A DNA stretch of 35,143 bases from an uncultured Gammaproteobacteria bacterium. Its GTDB lineage: Bacteria; Pseudomonadota; Gammaproteobacteria; Pseudomonadales; Litorivicinaceae. Made by a program: the position numbers and the translations under genes. Positions 1 through 8,677 of this stretch are shown one piece after another. The first letter of the stretch is position 1, and the number at the start of each line of letters is the position of its first letter. The DNA is taken from the NCBI GenBank assembly GCA_913042205.1, contig CAJWIY010000019.1:1-35143 (forward strand), read 5' to 3'. The notes below the pieces were generated by a model, which made no database searches, was not told the DNA's origin, and was given only the letters and a program-made list of their open reading frames with translations.

Positions 1-584
<584 letters not shown>

Positions 585-585
<1 letters not shown>

Positions 586-2141
586 TGAGAAGTCTTCATG
601 ATGATCGATTACTGATCCTCGACTTCGGCTCTCAGTATACTCAATTAATTGCGCGTCGCGTGCGTGAACATGGCGTTTATTCGGAAATATTACCGTGTGA
701 CGTGGATCCGCTTCGGATTCAAGCGTCTGCCCCAAAGGGAGTCATCTTATCGGGTGGCCCAGAATCCACCACAGACGCGGCCGGATGGAAAATTCCGAAG
801 GAAGTGTATGACCTGAATGTTCCTTTGTTGGGTATTTGTTATGGCATGCAGGCTCTGGCACAGGAGCTCGGTGGCCGCGTCGAATCAAGCGATTTACGAG
901 AGTTTGGTCACGCGGATCTTGTCATTGAAAACGAGGAGTCTTTACTGACTGGGATGTCGGATACAGGCTCCCTATCTGTATGGATGAGTCACGGTGATCG
1001 AGTCACGGAACTCCCCCCAGGCTTTAAAGTTATCGGCTCAAGTGTTCACGCGCCTATCGCCGCCATGGCCGACGAGGAAAGAGCGATCTATGGGCTGCAA
1101 TTTCACCCAGAGGTAACCCACTCTGAGGGTGGCTCCGAGATACTTGCAAAGTTTGCACATGCTGTCTGTGGATGTGGTCGTGAGTGGACCCCTGAAAACA
1201 TCATTGATGATGCGGTTGCAAAAGCCCGTGAACAGGTCGGCGATGGACAGGTTCTTCTGGGCTTATCTGGTGGTGTAGATTCATCGGTGGTAGCCGCATT
1301 ATTGCACAGAGCTATCGGTGATCAGTTGGTGTGTGTGTTCGTGGACAACGGACTCTTACGCCTTTACGAAGGCGCTCAGGTAATGGAAACACTTGCCCAG
1401 AATTTGGGGGTACGCGTTATTCGAGTCAATGCTGAAGAACGGTTCTTGACCGCGTTGAAAGGCGAATCGGATCCGGAATGTAAACGCAAAATAATCGGCC
1501 GGACCTTCATTGAGATATTTGAAGAACAAGCAGCGCAGTTGAAGGATGTTCGTTTCTTAGCACAGGGGACAATTTATCCCGATGTGATTGAATCCGCAGG
1601 CGCTGATTCAGGTAAGGCGCATGTGATCAAGAGTCATCATAACGTGGGTGGTTTGCCCGCAGAGATGCGTATGGAGCTTGTCGAGCCCTTACGCGAGCTC
1701 TTCAAAGATGAGGTGAGAATTTTGGGTGTGACACTTGGCCTTCCCAAATCAATGATCTACCGTCACCCGTTCCCGGGTCCTGGCCTTGGGGTCCGGATCT
1801 TGGGCGAGGTCCACAAACATTCGGCGGACATTCTCCGTAAAGCCGACCATATCTTCATTGAGGAACTTAGGGGGGCAGAATTATACGATAAGGTCTCGCA
1901 GGCGTTTACCGTTCTATTGCCAGTGAACTCTGTTGGTGTGGTAGGTGATCAGCGTCGATATGCGCCAGTGATTGCCTTGCGCGCCGTCGAGACAATCGAC
2001 TTCATGACAGCACGCTGGGCGCATCTACCCTACGAATTTATCGAACGGGTCTCCAGCAGAATAATTAACGAGATCGAGGACGTTAGTCGGGTAGTATATG
2101 ACGTAAGTTCAAAACCGCCTGCAACGATAGAGTGGGAATAA
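585..2141 (+). CDS. guaA: GMP synthase (glutamine-hydrolysing)
   Basis: Converts XMP to GMP using ATP and glutamine. The 518 residues are close to the 525 of the E. coli enzyme. The N-terminal class I glutamine amidotransferase carries GGP (57-59), the nucleophile in GICYGMQA (Cys85) and the FHPEV motif (His174, Glu176). The ATP-pyrophosphatase domain has the P-loop LSGGVDSS near residue 228, and the C-terminal dimerisation domain ends with the conserved KPPATIEWE. The ATG overlaps the guaB TAA by one base, so translation is probably coupled. It completes the IMP to XMP to GMP branch with the upstream gene. Nothing abnormal is seen. Confidence 0.98.
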
Positions 2142-2191
2142 AAGCCTGGGAATTAATGAAAACTCGATAATCTGGAAATAAAAACCAACTA

Positions 2192-2219
2192 AAAAAGATT
2201 CTTGAAGAATTATCTTTTT
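2192..2219. terminator. AT-rich hairpin downstream of guaA, possible terminator
   Basis: A perfect 6-bp dyad ATTCTT/AAGAAT around a single G (2198-2210) is extended by AAAAAG (2192-2197) and CTTTTT (2214-2219), with a 3-base bulge TAT. The flanking A and T runs would let it act in either direction. It lies 50 bases after the guaA stop. It is GC-poor, so as an intrinsic terminator it would be weak. The rest of the 254-base gap (2142-2395) is AT-rich, and I see no gene in it. Confidence 0.4.
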
Positions 2220-2395
2220 CTTCTTCTTCAAAAATCGCGAAGTGTCGAAAACGTGGATATGTTGCTGAGATAGCGGTCTTACTCCGAGCTTTGTTGAGAA
2301 GAATAAGTTGTTCGATTTATGGATAAGGATGTAAGCGATGGGAAAAAGAATCATAACATTGCAAATCAGTCCGCCACTGAGAATTTAGTTAGTAA

Positions 2396-4177
2396 ATGGC
2401 AAAAGTTAATAGGAAGCTGGCTACCATTTTAGCTACTGATTGTGTGGGCTTCAGTAAGTTCATGGAAACTCAGGAAGTGCTTACGCTCGCCAATTTAACG
2501 GCGTGTCGTGAAATTATCGATCCGATAATTGAAGAGCACGGCGGAAGAATTTTTCATACAGCGGGGGATTCTGTTATTGCTGATTTTGCAAGCCCTGTTG
2601 AATGTGTTCATGCGGCCATGAAATTTCAGGAAGCGCTCACCTCTCGAAATGAGACGGTCGACGAAGGCCCAAAATTGGAATGGCGAGTAGGTATTCATGT
2701 AGATGATGTTATTACTGAGGGTGAAAATATATATGGAAGTGGAGTGAATATTGCCGCGCGTTTGGAAGCACAATGTGAGCCTGGCAAAATTCTGTTGTCT
2801 CGAATAGTCCAAGAACAAGTCCAAAAACGAGTCGATTTTATTGTTAGTCCAGCCGGCACCCGCGCTCTAAAGAATATTTCAGATGAATTCGAGGTTTTTT
2901 ATATCGCCAAGAGTATGGATGACAGAGGTGTAGATGATAAAGCTCCGTCCATCAGAGCAAAAGTAACTCCTCGAGTTAATAAGGAAGGCGCTAGTAAAAA
3001 ACCGAGGTTAGCGATTCTTCCGTTCTCAAACGACGGAAGAGACCAAGACAGCAATTACCTTGCTGACGGAATTGTCGAGGACCTGATCACCGAATTTTCG
3101 ATGATACGTGAATTTGAGATCGTATCGAGTAAAACTAGTTTTGATTTCAGAGACAGAGGGGGAAATACTGCAGAATTTGCAGCTACCTACAAATTGGACT
3201 TCATTATTTCGGGAGGAATTAGATCCTCCGGTAAGCGCGTCAGAATCTCGTTAGAATTGAGTGAAGTCGAAAGTGGTAAAGCTGTATGGAGAGACAGGTA
3301 TGACCGCGTAATAGAGGACGTTTTCGATTTACAAGACGAAATAGTCCGCACCATAACAATATCAATTTTGGGAGAAATCGAGATATCGAGTCTACAGCGA
3401 GCTAAGCGCAAGGCCACAGAAAATATATCGTCTTATGAATCTTTATTACGCGGTAAGGAAATGCATCATAAGTTCACCAGAGAAGCGAATAGCCAAGCGC
3501 TTGAATTTTTTGACCAAGCGATCGAAGCTGATCCATCAAACGCGCAAGCCTATGCGTGGAGGGCATGCACGATTGGACAGGGAATTTTTCGTGGTTTTCT
3601 TGAGGGGGATCCTGATAAATTTATAGGCGACGCTATGGATAGTATTTCTAGCGCGTTGGAACTGAACGAGAACGACTTCGAATGCCACAGAATGTTGTCA
3701 GCTGTCTATTTGAGTCAGCACGAGTATCAATTAGCCGAAGAGCATGGGCGAAGAGCGTACGATATGAACCCCAATGACCCACGAGTTCTTGCTGGTTATG
3801 GGGAGGTATTGGCTAGATTAGGGAAACCAGAAAAAGGTGTCGAGTTGCTAGAGAAAGCTCTCTCCCTCGATCCTATCCCGCAAGGTCAACTGAATTCAGA
3901 TAACAGATACACAGACCTGACCATGGCGTATTTCTTCGCAAGTGACTTCGAAAAATGTGTAGAAACTGGGGAAAAAGTTGAACATCTAAACTTTAAATCC
4001 TGGTTATTTGTGAATTACTCAAAGTTCAAGCTTGGCGGTTTCGATCAAAACGATGTGTACTTTCAGGAGGGGCTGAAGGAATTTAAGGAGGGTAATTGGG
4101 ACCTGCAAGTAGACAGACTTCATCTGCCGGATGGAGAGACTCAATCAGACCTGTTAAATTTTCTAAAGAATCTGTAA
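2396..4177 (+). CDS. Class III adenylate/guanylate cyclase with TolB-like and TPR domains
   Basis: Predicted to make cAMP (or cGMP) from ATP (GTP). Residues 1-170 form a class III cyclase domain: metal-binding Asp15 in ATDCVGFS, Asp58 in HTAGDSVIADF, and the transition-state Asn118 and Arg122 in GSGVNIAARLEA, so the core catalytic set is complete. Residues about 203-330 (RLAILPFSND, YLADGIVEDLITEF) match the TolB-amino-terminal/FlgO-like domain often found in such proteins. Residues about 345-520 contain TPR-like helical repeats (ALEFFDQAIEADPSNAQAYA, AEEHGRRAYDMNPNDPRVLA). No transmembrane segment is apparent. The start has no clear Shine-Dalgarno. The gene stands alone between purine and GST genes and is AT-richer than its surroundings (two 60-base samples counted at 45 and 47 % GC, against 53 % in a ybbA sample), which may point to transfer. 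Substrate and signal are unknown. Confidence 0.88.
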   Translation: MAKVNRKLATILATDCVGFSKFMETQEVLTLANLTACREIIDPIIEEHGGRIFHTAGDSVIADFASPVECVHAAMKFQEALTSRNETVDEGPKLEWRVGIHVDDVITEGENIYGSGVNIAARLEAQCEPGKILLSRIVQEQVQKRVDFIVSPAGTRALKNISDEFEVFYIAKSMDDRGVDDKAPSIRAKVTPRVNKEGASKKPRLAILPFSNDGRDQDSNYLADGIVEDLITEFSMIREFEIVSSKTSFDFRDRGGNTAEFAATYKLDFIISGGIRSSGKRVRISLELSEVESGKAVWRDRYDRVIEDVFDLQDEIVRTITISILGEIEISSLQRAKRKATENISSYESLLRGKEMHHKFTREANSQALEFFDQAIEADPSNAQAYAWRACTIGQGIFRGFLEGDPDKFIGDAMDSISSALELNENDFECHRMLSAVYLSQHEYQLAEEHGRRAYDMNPNDPRVLAGYGEVLARLGKPEKGVELLEKALSLDPIPQGQLNSDNRYTDLTMAYFFASDFEKCVETGEKVEHLNFKSWLFVNYSKFKLGGFDQNDVYFQEGLKEFKEGNWDLQVDRLHLPDGETQSDLLNFLKNL

Positions 4178-4245
4178 ATTCCTGTCCCCTGTGAGGTTTT
4201 TGATTGGATTCCCGGCTGTTTTAAGTCTTCCGAGGGTAAACCAGC

Positions 4246-5172
4246 GTGTCAGAACTTATTCTTCATCACTATTGGCAGTCACCATTTGCACATAAAATTC
4301 GCCTTGTGCTTGGGTTGACCGATTTCTCATGGAGGTCGGTTGAGATTCCCAGAATCCCCCCGAAACCGCTGTTGATTCCGTTAACAGCAGGATATCGCAG
4401 GACTCCTGTTTTACAGTGTGGAGCGGACGTTTTTTGTGATACCCAAAATATTGTAGTGGCTATAGGTGAGCTGTCCGATGATCATCGACTGATTCCAGAG
4501 TCTGAGCGTGGGAAAATTCTAACGTTCACCGATTGGATTGATGGCACGGTCTTCAACTTAGCGGCGAGAGTTATATTGACTTCGGCGATGGGCACAGCGC
4601 CACCAGAGTTTATCCAAGACCGGGCGGGTTTGTACTTCGGATCGAATTGGACACCCGATGGACTCAAAGGCGAGCTACCAGGGGTTATTTTGCAGCTGAG
4701 TGCCCATTTGAAATCAATTGATCAGGGCTTGTCTGGATCTGGTGGCTTTATGACCGAAGTGCTTTCATACGCAGACATTTCTATTGCCTACATCGCCTGG
4801 TTTATCAGAGGTCGTTGGGAGCACGGCCCAATTTTTTTAAAGCAATTCCCGAATATTGAGCGTATTGAACAAGAGATTCATGAGCAGACTACTGAGTGCT
4901 ATGACAACCTCACTGCTGAGGCGGCGTTAGCGATCGCCCATGATTCACTTTCCCGGTCGCCTAATGGTGTCCAAAGTCAGATTGAATGTTCCATGCACGA
5001 GGGCATGCGAGTTTCGATCAAGCCACAGGCTGATACTTCGGATCCTTCTGTGATTGGCCAACTTCGTTATTTGGATGATATTCGCGTTTCGATTGATCAC
5101 AATGCGCCTGAGGTTGGTGATGTAGTGGTTCACCTACCAATCGCTGGGTATCAGATTCAACCTTGTGATTAA
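4246..5172 (+). CDS. Glutathione S-transferase-like protein with extra C-terminal domain
   Basis: GTG start preceded by GAGG about ten bases upstream. Residues 3-75 look like the thioredoxin-fold N-terminal domain of GSTs: LILHHYWQSPFAHKIRLVLG, then a cis-Pro segment RRTPVLQ, then CDTQNIVVAI in the place of the usual glutathione-binding Glu-Ser. Residues about 90-230 are helical, as in a GST C-terminal domain. A further 70 residues (about 240-308), with strand-like alternation and ending in VVVHLPIAGYQIQPCD, lie beyond the usual GST length of 200-230. Substrate is unknown. The stop overlaps the start of the next gene by 8 bases, so GST and exporter are probably co-translated. A fosfomycin- or dehalogenase-type role cannot be told from the sequence. 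Confidence 0.8.
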   Translation: MSELILHHYWQSPFAHKIRLVLGLTDFSWRSVEIPRIPPKPLLIPLTAGYRRTPVLQCGADVFCDTQNIVVAIGELSDDHRLIPESERGKILTFTDWIDGTVFNLAARVILTSAMGTAPPEFIQDRAGLYFGSNWTPDGLKGELPGVILQLSAHLKSIDQGLSGSGGFMTEVLSYADISIAYIAWFIRGRWEHGPIFLKQFPNIERIEQEIHEQTTECYDNLTAEAALAIAHDSLSRSPNGVQSQIECSMHEGMRVSIKPQADTSDPSVIGQLRYLDDIRVSIDHNAPEVGDVVVHLPIAGYQIQPCD

Positions 5173-6046
5173 GCAGACCACCCCAGAAGAAAATATTCGT
5201 TGTATCGCGTTCATGGTTGTAGCGATGGCTGGCTTTGCTGTCGAGGACGCGGTAATCAAACAGCTGTCATATACGATGCCGATTTCGCAGGTACTTTTAC
5301 TCATTGGAATCGGTGGACTGTTGATGTTTGGAATGGCAGCACTAAAGACCGATGCGCCTCTTCTGACCGATGAGATGGTGAAGGGCTGGTTTATCATCAG
5401 AACGATGTCTGAGCTGGCTTCCGCTATATGTTTCGTGATCGCAATCGTCTACGCATCACTCTCGATTTCTTCAGCGATCCTTCAAGCCACACCGTTGGCT
5501 GTCTCTCTGGCCGCGGCACTGTTTCTTAAACAGCGCGTTAGTCTTGGGCAATGGTTGTTGATCGGTATCGGATTCGTCGGGGTTCTCTGTGTTATCCAGC
5601 CAGGCCTTGATGGTTTCAAGCCGGCCGCGCTATCTGCGGTGTTAGGTGTGATGTTTCTCGCGCTAAGAGATTCGATCACTCGTTCGATTTCTGTATCGAT
5701 TCCCGCAGTCTCTGTGTCTTTTTGGGCATTCTTCGCGCTTTTCAGTGCTGGTATTTTTACTATCCCTTTCTTTGGCAAATTTGGCGTAATTACTACTGGT
5801 GATATCGGCCTTCTGGCGATTTCTGCCTTAGCAGGGAGTGGGGCATATTTTTGTATAGTTATGGCAACTCGGGGCGGTGATGTAGCCGTCGTAGCTCCCT
5901 TTCGGTACACCCGTTTGTTGTTTGCCCTCGGACTTGCCGTGGCATTCTTCGATGAGCAGATCGATCCGATGATGATTGTAGGCAGTAGCCTAATCATCGG
6001 ATCCGGTATAGTTGTGTTTTTATCGGGCGGCACGGTCCGGCAATGA
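5165..6046 (+). CDS. EamA/DMT-family membrane transporter
   Basis: The 293-residue protein has about ten hydrophobic helices arranged as two EamA repeats, for example the segments around 14-33, 41-60, 74-96, 103-120, 129-146, 152-168, 182-202, 213-230 and 266-287. The first half has the typical helix with SSAILQATPLAV. The second ends with FDEQIDPMMIVGSSLIIGSG, the conserved E-x-x-x-x-x-G segment before the last helix. DMT exporters of this size move metabolites or amino acids across the inner membrane; the substrate cannot be read from sequence. The GTG start overlaps the upstream GST gene. The 3' end overlaps the convergent BKACE gene by 27 bases. Confidence 0.85.
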   Translation: MIKQTTPEENIRCIAFMVVAMAGFAVEDAVIKQLSYTMPISQVLLLIGIGGLLMFGMAALKTDAPLLTDEMVKGWFIIRTMSELASAICFVIAIVYASLSISSAILQATPLAVSLAAALFLKQRVSLGQWLLIGIGFVGVLCVIQPGLDGFKPAALSAVLGVMFLALRDSITRSISVSIPAVSVSFWAFFALFSAGIFTIPFFGKFGVITTGDIGLLAISALAGSGAYFCIVMATRGGDVAVVAPFRYTRLLFALGLAVAFFDEQIDPMMIVGSSLIIGSGIVVFLSGGTVRQ

Positions 6047-6805
6047 CTCGACTAGGGCGCTAACGAGCGCAGCATTGCTTTCGGCAACTGTTCCATCGGG
6101 CAACCATATGCCATTTTCGAAACCGATGCGAAGATCGATACCTTCCGAAGCCGCACGGAGTAGGCACGGAATCTGGCCTCTGCCGAATGCGCAGATCATT
6201 TCTCTAGTAGGCGTAAAGGTCTTTTTGAATCGTTCTCTGATATCCAAAAATGGATCAAGTTGGTCAGGAGTACTTTCCTGATCAGCCGAGTACTTACCGA
6301 GGACGTAGAGCACTTCGATTACCTTGGTTTGAATAATCGACTGATCAATGAGAGAGGCTAGTGTTTTGAAATCATCCACATCATATAAAATAAATTGCAC
6401 CCGGCTCTTCGTGAGTAATTGATAAAAAAATGGCCGTAATTTTTTTGGATCCTGAGCACGCAAGATCTCCCGTATTGCGACGGAAACCCATGGTGCCCTA
6501 ATCCGCGATAATAAATCGATCTGAGCATCCGACTCGTAGATTCCTGCTGCCTCCGAGGTAACTTGAACTTCTAGATTTGGTGATCGTTCGGTGAGTTTTG
6601 AAATCAGTGTCTCATAACGCCCGACATCCAGAAGATGTGTTTGTTTTTGAGTACGGATGTGTGCGTGGAGACCGCGGGCTCCTGCGTCATAACAGGCCAC
6701 TGCGGTTTCGATCAAATCCTCGTCAATTACCGGAATTGCCGGATGATCCTGTGTGGTCCTGCGAGCACCGTTCGGCGCAACCATTATAAACTGCACAGGC
6801 TGCAC
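6020..6805 (-). CDS. BKACE-family protein (DUF849), beta-keto acid cleavage enzyme-like
   Basis: The family cleaves beta-keto acids with acetyl-CoA to give acetoacetate and an acyl-CoA, using Zn2+. The 261 residues start with a GTG that aligns with the start of characterised Kce. The zinc ligands are present: His47 and His49 in GLHAHIR and Glu230 in GFEN, with the substrate Arg226 just before. The N-terminal VAPNGARRTTQDHPAIP and the C-terminal AESNAALVSAL are typical of one subgroup. Compared with my memory of the Kce sequence, catalytic Glu143 corresponds to Ile139 (QFILYD) and Asp231 to Asn231. The activity may therefore differ, and the substrate is unknown. It lies 76 bases downstream of the class V aminotransferase gene on the same strand, so the two are probably one transcription unit. 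Confidence 0.85.
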   Translation of the reverse strand: MQPVQFIMVAPNGARRTTQDHPAIPVIDEDLIETAVACYDAGARGLHAHIRTQKQTHLLDVGRYETLISKLTERSPNLEVQVTSEAAGIYESDAQIDLLSRIRAPWVSVAIREILRAQDPKKLRPFFYQLLTKSRVQFILYDVDDFKTLASLIDQSIIQTKVIEVLYVLGKYSADQESTPDQLDPFLDIRERFKKTFTPTREMICAFGRGQIPCLLRAASEGIDLRIGFENGIWLPDGTVAESNAALVSALVESLPDRAAR

Positions 6806-6881
6806 TCTGCGGGGCTAAAAATCTCGTTGGATCTTCGAGGCGATTGTTTAATTACTACCGTATAAGCCATAGTGAATGAAT

Positions 6882-8039
6882 TTACCTCAGTTCCTTTAGA
6901 GCCTTGTCTAAATAGGAGACTGTACGATCGACGTTCAACAGTTTGTCGAGACCGAATAATCCAATACGGAAGGTTTGAAAGTTAGGCGATTCATCACACT
7001 TGAGGGGAACACCCGCGGCGATCTGCATGCCGATACGAGCAAATGCGCTACCGTTTTTGAAGTCAGCCCGATCGGTGTGGGAAACCACAACGGTTGGCGA
7101 CTTGAATCCCTCGGCGGCAAGACTTTTAAACCCATATTCTTCGATCAATGACCGAGTTTCATTCCCTAACTCAATTTGTTGGTCTTTCAGGAAATCAAAT
7201 CCAATACTCGCCATTTCTTGGTATGTTTCGTAGAGTTTTGTGAGCCCATCGGTAGGCAATGTCGTATGATAGGTATGGCCTCCGTTAAGGTAGGCTGCCA
7301 TGACGCTGTGCCACTTTTTAAGATTTAGAGCGAAGCTGTCTGATTCAGTAACTAGCATCCGCTCCAAGGCGCGATCGGAGAGCATCACCACTCCCGCGCA
7401 TGAGGTCGACGTCCAACCTTTCTGTGGGGCAGTGATCAAAACGTCTATCCCGAGCATTTGCATGTCCGTCCAGAGCGCTCCGGCTGCAACACAGTCCAGA
7501 ACGAAAATAGCGCCGACCTCGTGCGCCGCGTCAGTGAGTTGTTTGATGTAACCATCAGGCAGGAGCATGCCGGCCGATGTCTCCACGTGGGGTGCAACAA
7601 CAACGTCAGGCTGTAACGACAGGATCTGCATACAGATTTCGTCCACAGGCGCTGGCGCAAACTGTTGATCCGATTGATCACTGTCCGGGCGTGCTTTTGC
7701 TACCTCTACATGTGTCGGCGATACGCCCTGATCAAAAATTTGGGTCCAGCGGAAACTGAACCATCCATTACGTACTACAACTACTTTTTGGTTTCTAGCA
7801 AATTGTCTAGCGACAGCCTCCATGCCGAAGGTTCCACCGCCTGGTATCAATACGCAGGATGACGCGTTATAGACAGATGTGAGACCCTGATGTAGTCCAC
7901 GCATGGTGTCCTGGAAGGCTTGAGACATGTGATTTATAGAACGATCGCTGAATACGACGGAATATTCGAGTAGTCCGTCTGGATCGATTTTTGGATATAG
8001 TATCGACAATGTTGCCATCCTATGTTCTGAACGAATCAA
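6882..8039 (-). CDS. Class V PLP-dependent aminotransferase
   Basis: Fold type I aminotransferase of the alanine/serine-glyoxylate type, where PLP serves as cofactor for amino group transfer. The visible motifs are GGGTFGMEA (67-75, phosphate loop), HVETSAG (151-157), the PLP-pyridine Asp in LDCVAAGALW (Asp182) and the Schiff-base Lys207 in APQKGWTS. The C-terminal small domain has FRIGLFG at about 347. Length 385 is normal. The start is uncertain: the first codon is TTG (8039), while an ATG seven codons in (8018) has no good Shine-Dalgarno either. The downstream BKACE gene suggests a catabolic pair in which an amino compound is deaminated to a keto acid. The exact substrates (glyoxylate, pyruvate or others) cannot be assigned. 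Confidence 0.88.
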   Translation of the reverse strand: MIRSEHRMATLSILYPKIDPDGLLEYSVVFSDRSINHMSQAFQDTMRGLHQGLTSVYNASSCVLIPGGGTFGMEAVARQFARNQKVVVVRNGWFSFRWTQIFDQGVSPTHVEVAKARPDSDQSDQQFAPAPVDEICMQILSLQPDVVVAPHVETSAGMLLPDGYIKQLTDAAHEVGAIFVLDCVAAGALWTDMQMLGIDVLITAPQKGWTSTSCAGVVMLSDRALERMLVTESDSFALNLKKWHSVMAAYLNGGHTYHTTLPTDGLTKLYETYQEMASIGFDFLKDQQIELGNETRSLIEEYGFKSLAAEGFKSPTVVVSHTDRADFKNGSAFARIGMQIAAGVPLKCDESPNFQTFRIGLFGLDKLLNVDRTVSYLDKALKELR

Positions 8040-8102
8040 ATGGCCGTGTAGGAAAACCTATTCGGAATAGCTCGTCAACTTTCATGAGCTCGCGGAAACT
8101 TT

Positions 8103-8594
8103 ATGACAGCCATTGAATTTACACACGATGATGTTTGTTGGATGAGGCAGGCACTCGAGTTGGCACGACACGCCGCTTCACTTGAGGAAGTGCCAGTCGG
8201 CGCTGTTTTGGTTCGGGACGGAATCCTGCTTGGTGAGGGTTGGAATGCTCCGATTTCGAGTTGCGACGCCAGTCATCACGCCGAAATCGCAGCAATTCGG
8301 GAGGCCAACCGTTCGGTAAATAATTATCGGCTACCGGGCTCCACGCTTTATGTCACCCTTGAGCCCTGTACGATGTGTTTTGGTGCGCTTGTCCATGCGC
8401 GAGTTGAACGAGTTTTCTATGCAACAGAGGAGCAGAGGGCAGGTGTTTTGGTCTCTCAACTACAACTCGCAAACACTGATTTTTATAACCATCAGATTCA
8501 GGTTACTGGAGGCCTTTTGGCGGAGGAATCGGCTAAACTTCTCAGGCAATTTTTTCGATCGCGGCGGGCCTCAAATCGTTTGGCTTCGGAGTAA
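8103..8594 (+). CDS. tadA: tRNA-specific adenosine deaminase
   Basis: Deaminates adenosine 34 of tRNA-Arg(ACG) to inosine, an essential decoding modification. The 163 residues have the canonical zinc deaminase set: His59-Ala-Glu61 (HAEI), with Glu61 as proton shuttle, and Cys89/Cys92 in PCTMC. EVPVGAVLV precedes the first motif, and the family-typical NNYRL and ALVHARVERVFYA segments are present. It is divergent from the aminotransferase gene (63-base gap) and sits 83 bases upstream of purL; these neighbours share a strand but not a pathway. Confidence 0.96.
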   Translation: MTAIEFTHDDVCWMRQALELARHAASLEEVPVGAVLVRDGILLGEGWNAPISSCDASHHAEIAAIREANRSVNNYRLPGSTLYVTLEPCTMCFGALVHARVERVFYATEEQRAGVLVSQLQLANTDFYNHQIQVTGGLLAEESAKLLRQFFRSRRASNRLASE

Positions 8595-8620
8595 AAAATC
8601 AACGGAAAACTCCGGCGCGG

Positions 8621-8650
8621 TTGCAGGCTCTGCTAAACTCTCACTTTAAT
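8621..8650 (+). promoter_or_regulatory. Possible promoter for purL
   Basis: TTGCAG (8621-8626) and TTTAAT (8645-8650) are 18 bases apart and end 27 bases before the chosen purL start. The -10-like box matches five of six consensus positions; the -35-like box only three. No PurR-type operator was recognised here. Weak evidence. Confidence 0.25.
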
Positions 8651-8677
8651 CTCCAATCGCATCAAGGATCGATTGAC

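Noticed and set aside
2109-2354. 81-codon minus-strand frame after guaA
   Set aside because: Lysine/phenylalanine-rich translation of AT-rich DNA including the hairpin; overlaps the guaA end and has no family features.
5482-6033. 183-codon minus-strand frame
   Set aside because: It lies wholly inside the EamA transporter gene, is low-complexity and basic, and is the antisense of hydrophobic codons.
8621-8677. N-terminal extension of purL to a TTG
   Set aside because: ATG 8678 has a good Shine-Dalgarno and matches the conserved PurL N-terminus; the extension is not conserved.
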